Position numbers and translations under genes: made by a program. The notes under the pieces were generated by a model. The model ran no database searches and was not told where the DNA came from. It saw only the letters and a list, made by a program, of their open reading frames with translations. 24,841 nt of DNA from Ophiothrix spiculata (Eukaryota; Echinodermata; Ophiuroidea; Amphilepidida; Ophiotrichidae), in assembly GCA_000969725.1 (NCBI GenBank), contig JXSR01S074703.1. One strand, 5' to 3'. Each line of letters begins with the position of its first letter. Position 1 is the stretch's first letter. Below, piece by piece: positions 1 through 12,800 of the stretch.

Positions 1-247
1 TTTTATAATCAGGTCACATCCATTTTTTCTATATAATATCATAGCACAGACAAATCCTATTTGAGTCTGATGAAATAGTGTCAAAATGTTATGAAAAATG
101 ACAAATATCTGTAATTTCAGTCAATCAATTCTGATGTATTATTACGAGCTTCCATGTGATTGCTTGAATATGTGATCTAAATTTCTGAATGGATTTTTGA
201 AAAGTGTTTTGAATTGCTTGAAATTGGACATGTTTACCTCACAACAG
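1..247. other. Intron or upstream sequence, AT-rich
   Basis: AT-rich sequence leading into the first visible exon. I infer that it is the end of an intron because the first exon opens at an acceptor rather than an ATG. No element is recognised. Confidence 0.5.
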
Positions 248-850
248 ATAAGGCGTTCATGGAGAGCTCGTAGGCTAGGTACCAACCGCCTTACACATTA
301 TCTCCACCTTGAGCTGCCACCTAACCAGAAGTCTCACACAGAGAAACGATCGCCTTCAGTAACACCAGAGAAAGCTTCACCTAAAGTCGGTAAAATCAAA
401 AGCAGGCAACCTAGACCAGAAGTCTATTCGTATAATCTTCGTCAACGTGCAAAAGATCATCAACAAGAACAAGTTGGGCACAGAGAAGGGTTATTTGTAG
501 GTAATTGCAACACAAGAGACAGATTGGCTAGTGATGAAGATGTGTACATTATGGATCCAGACAGAGTACGAAAACAACCTAGAAAACCAAACTCAAGCAG
601 TTCATGCGAAGGTGCTTTCTGGCCTTCTGATGAATGTATCAAAGGTCTTTGTGATTCCAACAAGAGTCCTCACTTTCTTCATGTTCAAAACGAGATAGAG
701 AACGTTCATCAAGAATTAGGTGAAGAGATTGTAGATATATCTAAAGATGATGATATGCTGTCTTTTGGGAAAAGAGGCAGTAGGAGTAGGGGGCAGCAGT
801 CGGATGATTCAAGTAGGACAAGGAGCCCGTTGTTGCTGGATAAGATTCAG
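248..850 (+). CDS. Exon 1 of the visible gene (internal exon, 201 codons)
   Basis: The frame is open from about 197 to 895, but it has no convincing start. The only in-frame ATG near the beginning (230) sits just before an acceptor (TTTACCTCACAACAG ending at 247), so an internal exon opening at 248 is preferred. The donor is CAG|GTTGGT after 850, phase 0. The encoded segment starts very basic (IRRSWRARR), carries EVYSYNLRQR near residue 60, an acidic-aromatic stretch DEDVYIMDPDRVRKQ near residue 95, GAFWPSDE near residue 120, an acidic SKDDD patch near residue 165, and an Arg/Ser-rich end (SRSRGQQSDDSSRTRS). The mix of charged low-complexity blocks and short aromatic motifs suggests a disordered region with peptide-binding motifs; this is inference. 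Whether translation could begin at 230 in some transcript cannot be excluded. Confidence 0.8.
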
Positions 851-3800
851 GTTGGTCTTTGGAATGGTTACCTGGCAAGGTTATTCTTTGTTTGAAAGTT
901 CATCTGATTGTTCTGGTTGACTTCATTGGTATCAATTTGACAAACTGTTTTGTGTTTAAGGTTTCATGTTGACAATAATAATGGTTTGGTGTTAGAATGC
1001 ATGTATTTACTTTAGGAATCTTCAAATTTCAGTAATAACAAGCTTTCTTGTTGGTGGTGTTGAAATAATTGTTGTTGAGTTCACAAAGGATGTTTTATTG
1101 TTACTTTTGATTGGTTGATTTGATTTGATTTACATGTCTGTGAATCCATGTTTTAACTTTATTTTTTGTGATTGATTCTTGTGACATGATTGTAATAATA
1201 TCAAAGGTTGCAGATTGTTAGCCATTTCTTTTACAGTTCATATGAATATCATGATGATAAGATTGTTTATTGCATGTTTGTTAGACCAATTAATGCTACT
1301 AACACATCAGCCTTTCCTATTGTGTTCTTTGGTATCTTGTTTTTAATTGCAAAGTGGTATCAAGAGTAGTTACCAGAGCTGAATTTCACTAACATTAAAA
1401 TGTATTGTAAACACATCGCATCGCAAGACCAGGGGCTGATTTCACTAACATCTAAATGCGTCGTTAAAGCATCGTAAGACTGAACCCATCATTAAAATGA
1501 GATTACCCCTTAATCCTTCATAATGTTGCGAAGGATTTGAATTTCACCCATGTCAAATTCCTATAACTTACGATGTGTTGTATGCTTAAGAAGGGTTTTA
1601 CGTCTTTTTTTGTAAGATCCAATCTAGCTCTGAGCTAAAGCCACGAAGCATCATAATTGTTCAGTGAAATCAACCCCTGAACTCTTTGTCAACTAATGCC
1701 CACTTCTTGACCCTGTATAACGTTATGATGGGTGTGCATTTTTCCTGTGTAAAATCTACACTTCAAGATGCATCTTACACTTTGTCATGTGAGTGCAAGA
1801 AAGTCTTGCAATAGCTGCCATTTTATATTATTTGAATTGCTCACTGTGGAATGTCCAGTCTGGGGTCAGGGCTTTTGAAATGATTCTTCAGGCTATGGTG
1901 TCACCTGAAAACCATTGCAAGAGCCACTGACATATGACAGGGATATTTTGAGAGATAAGCTATTGCAGATACAACTTTCTTGCACTCATGTGCAAGGAAG
2001 TTGTATTTGAAGACTTATGTAGGGACCTCAACATCTTCAAATTCATGCGTCTTTTTAATACGATGATGTGTTTAGTGGACTTACCTGCAAATTATTGTCC
2101 AGTTGTAAGCTTCTTTTATAAAACTCATATTTTGTATGGTTTGTTTCTCTTCATTTCAGTATCTTGACAATTGTAGTCTTATCTTTGATTGTATTTATAG
2201 GCATGCTAGTTTATAGGATACAATACTTCGTTGCTCTATATCTACATAGAAATCCTGTCTTGAAACACTGAATTATTTAAACCTTGAGTTCACAACACTC
2301 AGCTGAGTTATCTAGGTCACATGGTTTCATCTGCATTTGAACAATCTTGAAAACACAATATTCAAGATGAATGATTTGTTATTAAATCATCCATTTTAAA
2401 TCTACTATCAAGTCTTGCGACACAACGATTGTGGTCTCAAGATTGTTCAAATGCAGATGGGGTATTGTGGCTGTAAGCTCGATATGATTGATGAATTCAA
2501 TTGTTTGTGATACGGCAAAGAAAACCCCGAAAAGCCAGACCGACCCTAAAGTTGCGTTTCGGAAGAATTTTTTGTTTTAGTTTTGCCAAAATCATGTAAA
2601 ATCAGCCGTTTTTCAATTTTAGACAAATTTTGAAAGAAAACTTCTTTGAAGAAATTCTTAATTTTTCCCCTTTTTCCGATTTTTGTGTTACTTTAGAAAA
2701 AAAATTGCCTGACCGTCCGACTTTACTTGAAAGGTCCACCCGCTCGTAAAACAGGGTTTTTTTTGTCGACTAATCATGCTTTTTTCTTTATTATCATGCA
2801 TTTACTTTATATTTGCATTGCTTTATTTCTTTCTTTTATTGCTTCTGCTTGTGTTATACAGCTTGACACTAACCCTCATCAGGTACCCATCAAAGGATTC
2901 CAGCTGTCATTCAGCAATGTTATTAACATGAATGGCAGTGCGGCTCTACCGAAGACTAACCAATACCCAACCCATACTTTAAACCCACACCAGGTGATTT
3001 TTGCTGTGAAGGTTTTTTTATTTGTTATTATTTTTGTGCACTCTATAAAACTTTTAAATTCCTCTGCTTACCATATCATGTTGAGTAACCCCTGGACCAG
3101 TGTTTCCGCTAAGGCTGTATGGCGCACCATTGGCGCAGACGCGGTGAAAATTGGCGCAATAAGTTTCTAAAAATGTGTGAGGAAGATATTTTTCTAGCTT
3201 TATTGAGCTAATTTTCAGCCACAGCCAATGATTTTGGTGCAAGCACCTTTTCAACTTTGTTAAAATTGCTCGAACTGGCGCAAGTTAAAAAAACCTTAGC
3301 GGAAACACTGGCCTGGACAAAAATGAGCACAATTTGTGACCCAACATATCAAAATAATACAATAATACTGTCAATGAAGTTTTGAGATGCAGGCAAAATC
3401 AAATTGTGAATTATATAGAAAATAACAATACATTTTGTGCTATTTTATCATGACAAAAAAACTAAACATACAATTTTCAAAAGCAATTTTTCATTTGCAA
3501 AGCACGTCTCAAACATATTTTGTTTTTGTTCAAGTAATACAAAGATGTATATTTTTTCAAAGCTCACGGTATTGTGCCTTTCGATATGGCGAGTCACCTT
3601 TGGGTACTGTGCTTGAAGTGCACTATAGGTTTTGGATTGCTCATTCTATTTCTTTACTTTTGTGGTACAATTCTAATACAAAACAAATACTGGTAATGTA
3701 CTCACTCCTCCAGGGATACCAGTCAGATATATGTAAGCATGTGTGGTGTTTTTAAAACATTTGATCATGCATGCTGTAAAGCATTGTACTTGAAACTTTA

Positions 3801-6800
3801 AACCCCTTAAGTGATCTCATTGGGAAAAGGGAACATATATTAAAAGAGTATAAGACTAGAGCAGTCAACATACATCACTATCAGCTATCTTACCAGATGC
3901 CGTCTTCACTCTTTGTGCTATTTTATATTTTTTTTTGCCAAGAGAAGTATTCCTGATTTTTGGCTTCAAACCGAGATATGCATGCTATATACTGTGTAGC
4001 TTATTTGAAAGGGTTGATATTCCTCCATTTGATGCTTTGATATTCATATTCATCGGAAGAAAGTTTAACAGTTAAACTTATAAACTACCAAGCAAAACTG
4101 ACTGTAGCTAATTAGATATGACAAGTAAATATAAACACAGTCTTGGTCTCAAGATTTCCTCTCAGTTGGTAGCTTTCAAGCAATACAATAAGAATACACA
4201 GATATATTCACCTGTGCTTAATCCCAAAAAGTGTGTTTCCCAATTATCAGGATATAAGTGTCACTTTCAAGTGTTAATAGATTTTCCAGATTTTTACCTT
4301 CTCCTTTAACAGCTTATCTCGCATTGCTTGCATATTAAATAAGTTGCCTTTGGGTTTCTTTAAATTGAATTTCTCAAACTAATCAATTTTGTTTTGTTTC
4401 TTTATTTTGCTTGTGTTAACATTTTCCTTGCCACCAACTGATTAAATTATGTTTCTTTTCCATTTTAGATTGTATCTTTAACAGCCAGACTGCCTCACTC
4501 TTCAAGCCAACCAACCAGTTCACATCATTGGCAACACGCCTTAAGCAAAAACAGCCGTATCGTTGGCCAAGTCCATCCTCACTGGGCTGCAAGCTATCAA
4601 CAAAGTCACTCGTCACTTACGCAAAGGCATCGATATCCACCAAAGAAAGGTTATGTTGGGACTAGTCGAGATAACCGGTATTCAAGTACTGTTATACCAG
4701 AACATGAATGGAAGCATATAGCCAATATTATAGACAATGAAAATCGTATGGCTAGTACGTCATCAAGTAGGGCCAATTTGGCCGCCAGTGGGAATCCTCA
4801 GGGGGACTATAGAGGACAACAGGAGAGGAGGGTTTTAAGTGCAGGACAAAGGAGAGAAGGTTAGTGTCTTGCTGAGATTTAATGATTTGCATATTTGATA
4901 GAATTTTTCACATTTTAAGATATTGTGGGATACCGATTGAAAATTTTATTTGGTTGTGCATAGCATATTGGCATTTTTGTATGTTGGTGAGCTAAGTAAC
5001 TTTTTATTATTCATAACGTTTTAGGAAATTTGGTTTATCCACTCAAATCCAGCCACCCCTCCCATTGAACATTTTTGAAATCCGGAGGTGACTTTGAAGG
5101 TTATTTTCAACCCATCATTTTTGGAACAGTTTTTGGTCTGCAACTTAGCAAAGAAAAATTAAATCCATATGAAAGTATACAGTTATAGAAGCGGAGATAC
5201 TTGTTGAACACAATGGCGATGTTGATTTTTGATAACAACTTATGATTTTTGCTCTTTGGCCAAAATATGCATTTTTGGTACCAACAAATTAGGGAAAGCC
5301 TAACTAAAATTTGCTTCAATAAAAATTGGAACCAAATTACCAATTCTTTTACAAGTCTTTATAGGACATCTCATTGCAAAAAACAGGTCCTGAAAAAAGA
5401 ACAAAATACCAATAGTATCATTACTGGTAATATTGATTTTCAGAATGATCAGTGAATATGAATAGATACAAACCAGTCACCTTGAATTATTCTTTTCATA
5501 GTATTCACTGATACACTAATAGACCAATTAATAGACGATCACCACTTATGCAATAGAAAGTGGGGCCTAATATTGAATGTGTTCTTGCCCCTCCTGCTAG
5601 ACTTGACACAAGTTGCATCAGTATTATTTGTATTTCTTATCTTCTTTTAAATAAATTTGTAACCTATTTGTAACATTACAGGTTCTGCAACAAGTCGAAG
5701 CAATCCCAGAATCCCCACCAGCACATCCAGTGCCTCCAACCTACCAAGCAATAATCCAACTGAACAATACACCAGTGCCACCAATCCTCCGCAAACATAC
5801 CCAATGCCAAACAATCAGAACAATGGGCCAAATTTCCCCAATCTGATGAGAGTAGCACCGCAGACATTGCAACAATCTAGCGCTGCTGCAGCCTTGAATC
5901 TGTCTGTCATGACCGGTCCTGCGCCGTTATCGCATAGGCCAGACTTGAACAATAATAACATCACCGGTAGATTGCCTGCCAATAGGGATGGACTTGGTAG
6001 TGCTCCTGATAGTGTAAGCTTAAGGTAAGCTTTCAGTTTGACTTGATGTGTTCATTTGCTATGTAGAAAATTATTCACAAATAAGCATCATTTTATAATG
6101 CGAGATACCATGCCTGGAAGGGAGGTTTGGTTTTGATCCTCTTTATATCATATCATGCCAAATGATTACTTGTAGGACCAGACTATACTTTTTTTGCTGC
6201 ACACATTTTTGGCTGCTTAATATTTGGTTGTGATGTCACTGAATAAAAAGTGTAGACTGGTAAGTGGTAACAAATATTTGATGCTGGTTCAATAACTTTC
6301 TCTTCATTCAATTCAACAGTTAATCTGTTTTTAACTCTTTATTTTATTTGGAGTCACTCGTCAATTTTACATCATGACCAAATGTTTGGAGGCTGAATAT
6401 AGTCTGGCCTGTTACAGGTATAAACCATACTATTTGATTGGCTACCAAACATTTGGAGCAAAATTCAAATTGATTTTCAGATAATAACAACAAATTTATG
6501 ATGAAATTATTACTTGGTCAATCAACATGTAGATGTTTCTGTAGAATGTCAAATGTTTTTTGAGTTTCATCACCAGGCCTACGTAGAAAATACATTGAAA
6601 ATTAATTAAACGATGGGTATTTGTTGCACCAAACATAAAAAAGAAGTGACATAAAGCCATTATTGTGTGACTATTTGATTGTGATCAGGTGTTTTAAAAA
6701 GGTTCATATAGTTCGTTTGATATGTTTCATGTAAAGATTCCAGTCATCTGATTGGTTAAAAGCTTAGGTTTAACTATTCATTGTAAATTCACTAGGCCCA

Positions 6801-9800
6801 GGGCATAGTGTTCAAATATCTTTGGAAATCAGATGTTATTCACCCTTTGTATGGATCCACCATTTGCGGGGAGAGCCTTGATCTTGAGATCAAATGTGTG
6901 TGCAGTTTGCGCAGCTAAACGCAGCCTCAATTGCGTGCCCATAAATGTCAACGCATTCCACGCGAGCAGCACGGGCATGTTAAACACTTAGCAGTAAATT
7001 TACTCTCCAGAACAAGGCTCTACCCGCAAATCATGGACCGTGCAAAGGGTCTTTGTGCAGGACTAAATGCATTTCATTGTCAAACATACGATGCGTATAA
7101 GAGTACTCCAGAGCCCCGTATTCTGAAAGAAACTAGAAGTAGGAATAGATAAAATCATCAGAAGAGTTTTTATAAGTGCTATTTATGTGTTCTTTAGATC
7201 AGTCAGGTGATAAAAATCTCTATATTTGGTATATAAAGTAGGCCTGGGACTTTACAGGTAATTTAGTACCCGGGTACCCTACTTAATTTTTTTATAATCA
7301 TAAAATATGTGTTATCTTCCATTAAAATTTAAACTTTTGAAATTTTACTTCTTTGAGCAACTAATTTATGGTTAGTTAAGTAACTTCAGAACATGTTTTT
7401 CCAAATAATTACTGCATCATGGTTTTAATACTCCAATTCATGAAAATGTGTACCCGGGTAAGCTTAGCTCGGGTGGGTTTCCACACATTGTGCTAACGCT
7501 TTCATTGCAACAAGCCATTGCAATTGTAAATAGATATAAACTCAAACCCAAATATATGACTTTCGATGTGACACGCCGCATATTTACTTGCCAAACCATT
7601 GCATATTCTTAGTCACTGGGTGCGATTTTACTTCTTAATAAGGAATTTTGGCCATCCATGATGAGAAGATAGATGACAGTGCGTTCAGCATGAAACGCAG
7701 TGGAGCTGAGCATTCAAAATCACGGCACGATGCAGGCATATGCACACATCCGGCGCAAACAGCTTTACTGGGTTTGGAATATTTCATTTTTGAATAGGAG
7801 TGTACGTTTTTCAAATGATAATGTTTACAGTTTTTGGCAATAATTTACATCGTTTTTGGTTTATAAATGACTCAAATTTGTGACTAAGAATGAGAATAAA
7901 AGATGGCGATTTTATTCTCTAATTTTAAGCATATCCACTAAAGTTAGTGCCACAACTCCACGGACATGTCAACATAAATCCAGAGTGCAGGGTCCTATTG
8001 TATGTAAATGTGACCTGCACCCTGCATTTTGTTTACACTGTTTGCAGAATTATGGCGCTGGCTTTTAAGTAAGAAATTCAGTAATTTTTAACATTGCATA
8101 TGTTTGCACTCACTGTCAATTGCACGCATAGACCGAAATCAGGAAAGGAAGAGCAGGAGAAGCAGCCAACAGTAACATTGAGATTCCAGAACAGAGAAAC
8201 CTGCTGTGAACCACCACAGTATATTGTCACTAGTCACCCGCTACAGGGTGATAAAGCACCGTATCGTAGGTTTTTTTCTACATGAACCAGTTTGATGTGT
8301 TGTGATATCGTAGATCATTGGTAGCAAATATGTTTTATCTTCTCTTCCATTTAGTATATAAGTGTATCTATATCATAGTAGAATGAGAAAGTCTTTGGGG
8401 TGTGATCTTCTTGAACTCTTGGGCAAAATTTGTTGGGCATTGTCATGTGAGTGCAAGAAAATCGTATCTGCAATGGCTGCTATTTTTCATAAATTTTCAT
8501 TGCATTGCATATATGGTGTGCAGTCTTGGGACAGTGAAATTAGGTTAGTGGCTCTTGAATTGTATCTTCAGGTGACCATTTCAAGAGCCATATGGGAGAG
8601 AAATTTTGACTCATTTTTCTCACTCCAGTGTTACTCAACTAAATATGGAATTAGTTTTATTTTATCCAATTCAATTTTTGCAATGTATGTGTTTGAAATA
8701 CAGAAAAATTCTGTGAATGTCCTTCCGTTACCGTGAAAATGCCCATATGCATCCATGTGGTTTTGGTATCAAATTTTTGTTGTGACCTTAGCTTGCCAAA
8801 TATGGGCGTATTTATCGCTGAATATTCAAAGCTTTTTCCTAAGTTATAAGGTGTTATTTACTGTTAACAAATGCACCTTACGCTTGTTGCTAGGTCCATC
8901 GTCAGCTATCTGCAATCACCGCTGGTGATTGGTTCAGTTTAAACCCATTTTACTCAGAATAAGCTTTTTTTAATCAGGCTTACCATCCCAAAGCCTTATC
9001 TTACATAAGTCAAGAACAGAACATCCTATGATTGTGGTGTCATTTTAAAGCTAAGATCACAGGCTTTCCACTCAAACCAAAAATCCATTTTCATTTTTTA
9101 CTCCTAAGGTACCTTTTGCTATAACTCGTTACATATAGTAATCATTGTAGGGCAATTCTTTCTTTGACTTTGTTAGGACAGTGCAGACTTGGGTCAGTGT
9201 TGCTTTCCTGCATTCAATTGCATAACAATAAACACCGGTGGTACATGTGCAATTAAGCATGCTTGTTTAATCTTTAAGTCTTTAAGGCCTGGTAATGCTA
9301 TGCATTCTAGATGTTGTAAGCCAACACTTGATGCATAATATAAGTGCTACTAGTGATTCCAGGCTACTAGAAGTGTTATTTTTTGTAAAGCATACAGCAT
9401 TTTGTTAAGTTTGGTATCAAACATCTATATTAAATCTGTGATTTTGCGGTTACAATGGAAACATTTTTGCCAACTAGGTAATAAGCAAAAAAGCTTTTGG
9501 GGTAATAAAGAATTGTACTTCAAGGTTTATGGAATATGAAGTTTGAGTAATGTCAGTCGATTCAAACTTGAAATTATACCTATGTCAACTTTTATCAACC
9601 TATATTTAAAATTTAAAGGGGCAATTTATGATCCACTTTTCATCATCAAGGTCACCTCTATCAAAACTGAGTTTTTTAGCTAGTAAGAATCCTTTACTTG
9701 TATACGTAACAAACCCAAACTATTTTTTCAATTATGCTTGAATTTTTGAGAAAAGTGGGAAATTGTATCATTTTATATACTGTAAAACACTTAAATTTCG

Positions 9801-12800
9801 CGGGGACTTTATTTCGCGAATTCGCAAGAAGTGACATTTTCGCGAGTATTAAATTTCGCGAATTTGAAATTTGTGATGATTATGTATGTCTTCCGAATTC
9901 GGAAGGCCATATATTATCTTCTAGTTTCCGATGTTCCTGTCAAAATATTACTAAAATACCTTGAAAATCTGCATGAAAAAAGGCTCCAGGCATGCTGTTT
10001 AAAAACAATTGTAAGAGGTCATATTGCAGAAATAAATCAAAACTTTTACAAACAAACCCCACTCCATGGACACTTCGATTGCCGATCGACAGCCTAGCCA
10101 GAGCCAACACTGAGCTTTGTTTACAAATACATGATGGACTTTTCCATTACAAGATAGGGGTGAGCATTGATCAGTAGATCGTCTGGCATAAAATCAAAGT
10201 GTTTTAACACATGTTAAAAAGAGCTCCATTACATATTTCAATAAAACAAATATGAACTTGGACAATATTTTCGCGTGGATTTAATTTCGCAAATTCTTTA
10301 CCCTCGCGAAATTCGCGAAATTAAATACCTCGCGAAATTAACATGTTTTACAGTATTTTGTCGGGCCCCAACAGTAATTACAACACAGTAGTCTATGGGG
10401 ATTTTTAAAATGGTGACAAGCTTGTAACTTGAAAACGAATGGATGGAATCAAGTGAAATTTTCAGCATATATTTATGTTATACTCTTCTTATCATTTAGC
10501 TAGAAAAGAGGTGAGGTTTTTGTCACATCAGAATCAAAAATTGCACCTTTAATACTCTTTGTAAAGAACAGTATCCCTCTTAAAATGTTTTCCCCTTTTC
10601 TCTCCTTGCTCTAGAGTCTAATTGTCTGTAGATTTATCTCTGTTTTTAGAAGTAAATTACATTGTTTATAAATAACAAGTCAAGCATACAAATTCAACTT
10701 GAAATATATGTATAGTTGACTTTGACATCATGTGTTTTTGTTTTGTATTTTATTAGATTTTGTTTAAATCAGTCTTTTTTAAACTATGTACCATTTAGAT
10801 TGGCAGTGTATGGTTTTTCATCTCTGGCTGATACTCCTAACCAGACACAACAAATTGTCTTCATCCATCATTAAATTCATTTTCTCACACATTTTATATA
10901 AAAGTGACTACAGATTTGTATAAATTAAGTAACCTCAGAACTATTCCAAGTATAGACACCAATATCAATCTCAATTTTCATAATAAGTTTTAACCCACAT
11001 CATCATCCAGGTAATTCTGTGTTGAATTTTGAATGGTGTAATTTTTTACTTGAATCAACTCGAATCGACTAAAGACGACTTTTTGTTGTGTGTTAGTGTT
11101 TGATGCCTTCTGCTCAATCCTGTGATTTTCTCAACATCCGCAATTTCAATTTCTCAATAGCTGATGTTGCACAGCTCAAACGCACCCATTGTTCTTCGCG
11201 TTGCAGTGCAGGTAAATTGTTACCTGCAAAAGCTCAGCCATGCGCATTTGTGGATACGGGTAAAAATTTAGGCAATGAAAGTAAGATTTTATCCTGATTG
11301 TGAGGAACAATAAGGGCTTGTAAGTTTTGCAACATCTGCTATATAAAATATTGCTTATTGTAAATGTGTATATATTTTGTAGATATAGATGTCTGAACTT
11401 TCTTGCACATCATATAGGTGCAAGAAAGGCATATTTGCAATAGCTGCCATATGTTATATTTATTTAATACCTTATCAATAGAATGCAAAAATCACTCAAA
11501 ATTTATCTCCCATATGTCAATGGCTCTTGAAATTGTTCTTCAGGTGAAAGAGCTACTGAGCTAGCTAATACTGGACATGCAAATTTATGAAAAATGGCAT
11601 TTGTCACAGAAATGACTTTCTTGCACTCACATGATGAGATAAGACCGTAGAAATATCATCTCTCAGATATACTATGTTATCAGTTATCAGTTACGAATGT
11701 GTTTGTTATCTAGAATTACATTACATGTTCTTGGTATAATTGAGTCAAATAATTCTTGGACATGAACATTTAGAACATTGTGTAATACAATTGTGTGTGC
11801 AATTTGTGCAAATAAACAATACGATGTGCGATGTCACAGCACTGGATTACTGATTGGAAATGTTGTTGGGTACTTTCCAATGTCACAACTTGCGACCGCA
11901 ATGGCTGTGTTAAAATTGCCGTTTTCGTGTCCAAAATTTATTTGAAACAATAATAGTTGCCTTTATTTCCGTAGCAAATCACAGCACCATAGCAATTGCT
12001 TAGTTACGACTACTATGTAGATTAGTGTAAATTGTAATCTTTGCAATATATTTTGCAGCCTCCTCATTTTCTTTTAAACTATCTCATAATGAGTTGGAGG
12101 CCTTGAACAACATATTCTGTTGCTGTATTTCAATTAAATGAATTATTATAAATAACACTCTGAAGCTTCAATATTTATTATCAAGAAGCCTCTTTCAAAT
12201 TATTTTAAATAGTGCAATCAAAATAGTTGATGCTGATTATTTTTGAAATGCATTTTTAGCAGGTTGAAATAATGTTATGTGCGAGTAAAAGCTACTTTGA
12301 TTTTACCCAAATATGTATTTGTTTGTGTGCAAAATTTCACTCTTAACAATTAGCAACATGTTGTATGTATTGATCTATTAATTTCCCCTAAACTTTGTCA
12401 AATTCTTTGTTGTTTTTCACAGGTCTACAAGGTCGCAAAGAATACGAGGGGCTTCCAACACTTTGAGACTTAAGGTTAGTTGTATAGACCAGTTGATTTT
12501 TGTTATTGGTTTGCCCGACAGTATGCGCACGCAGCTTGCTTTTTTAAGGGACCATGGTTTCAGAACTCCTGCTTTACCATGTCTTTCTATTCAATCAATT
12601 TGGATGAGAGTTTTCAAACCATACAATTTAGTTCCTGAATGCATAGTAGACATGCTACCATAATCCTAACCCACATCAGTCCAACAAAATCCATCAAGCG
12701 AAAATCAAGAAATTCATCCAAATACGACATACACGGGGGTATATATGGGCACGAAAGTGCTGCCAAGGTAGGCTATACTTGGTGGGTTGCCATAACTGGA

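Noticed and set aside
197-247. Extension of the first exon upstream to 197
   Set aside because: The frame begins with TTG, not ATG, and is interrupted just upstream. The acceptor at 246-247 explains the exon better.
6931-7152. Less AT-rich open frame with Arg/Lys-rich product
   Set aside because: It has no ATG start and no phase-compatible acceptor/donor pair. It lies among short palindromes and may be repeat-derived.
7880-8068. Open frame ending in TTTTAAGTAAGA, which looks like a strong donor
   Set aside because: The in-frame TAA lies directly before the donor, and entering at phase 2 also gives this stop. No acceptor and phase combination fits.
8362-8736. 124-codon open frame in intron 5
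   Set aside because: It overlaps the truncated copy of the near-palindromic MITE and has no coding composition.
9734-10177. Three overlapping open frames
   Set aside because: They lie across the CGCGAAAT transposon, whose terminal repeats create the open frames.
11161-11211. 51-nt pseudo-exon with AG before and GTAAAT after
   Set aside because: Entered at the phase left by exon 4 or 5 it reads into a stop at once. Only a phase incompatible with the gene keeps it open.
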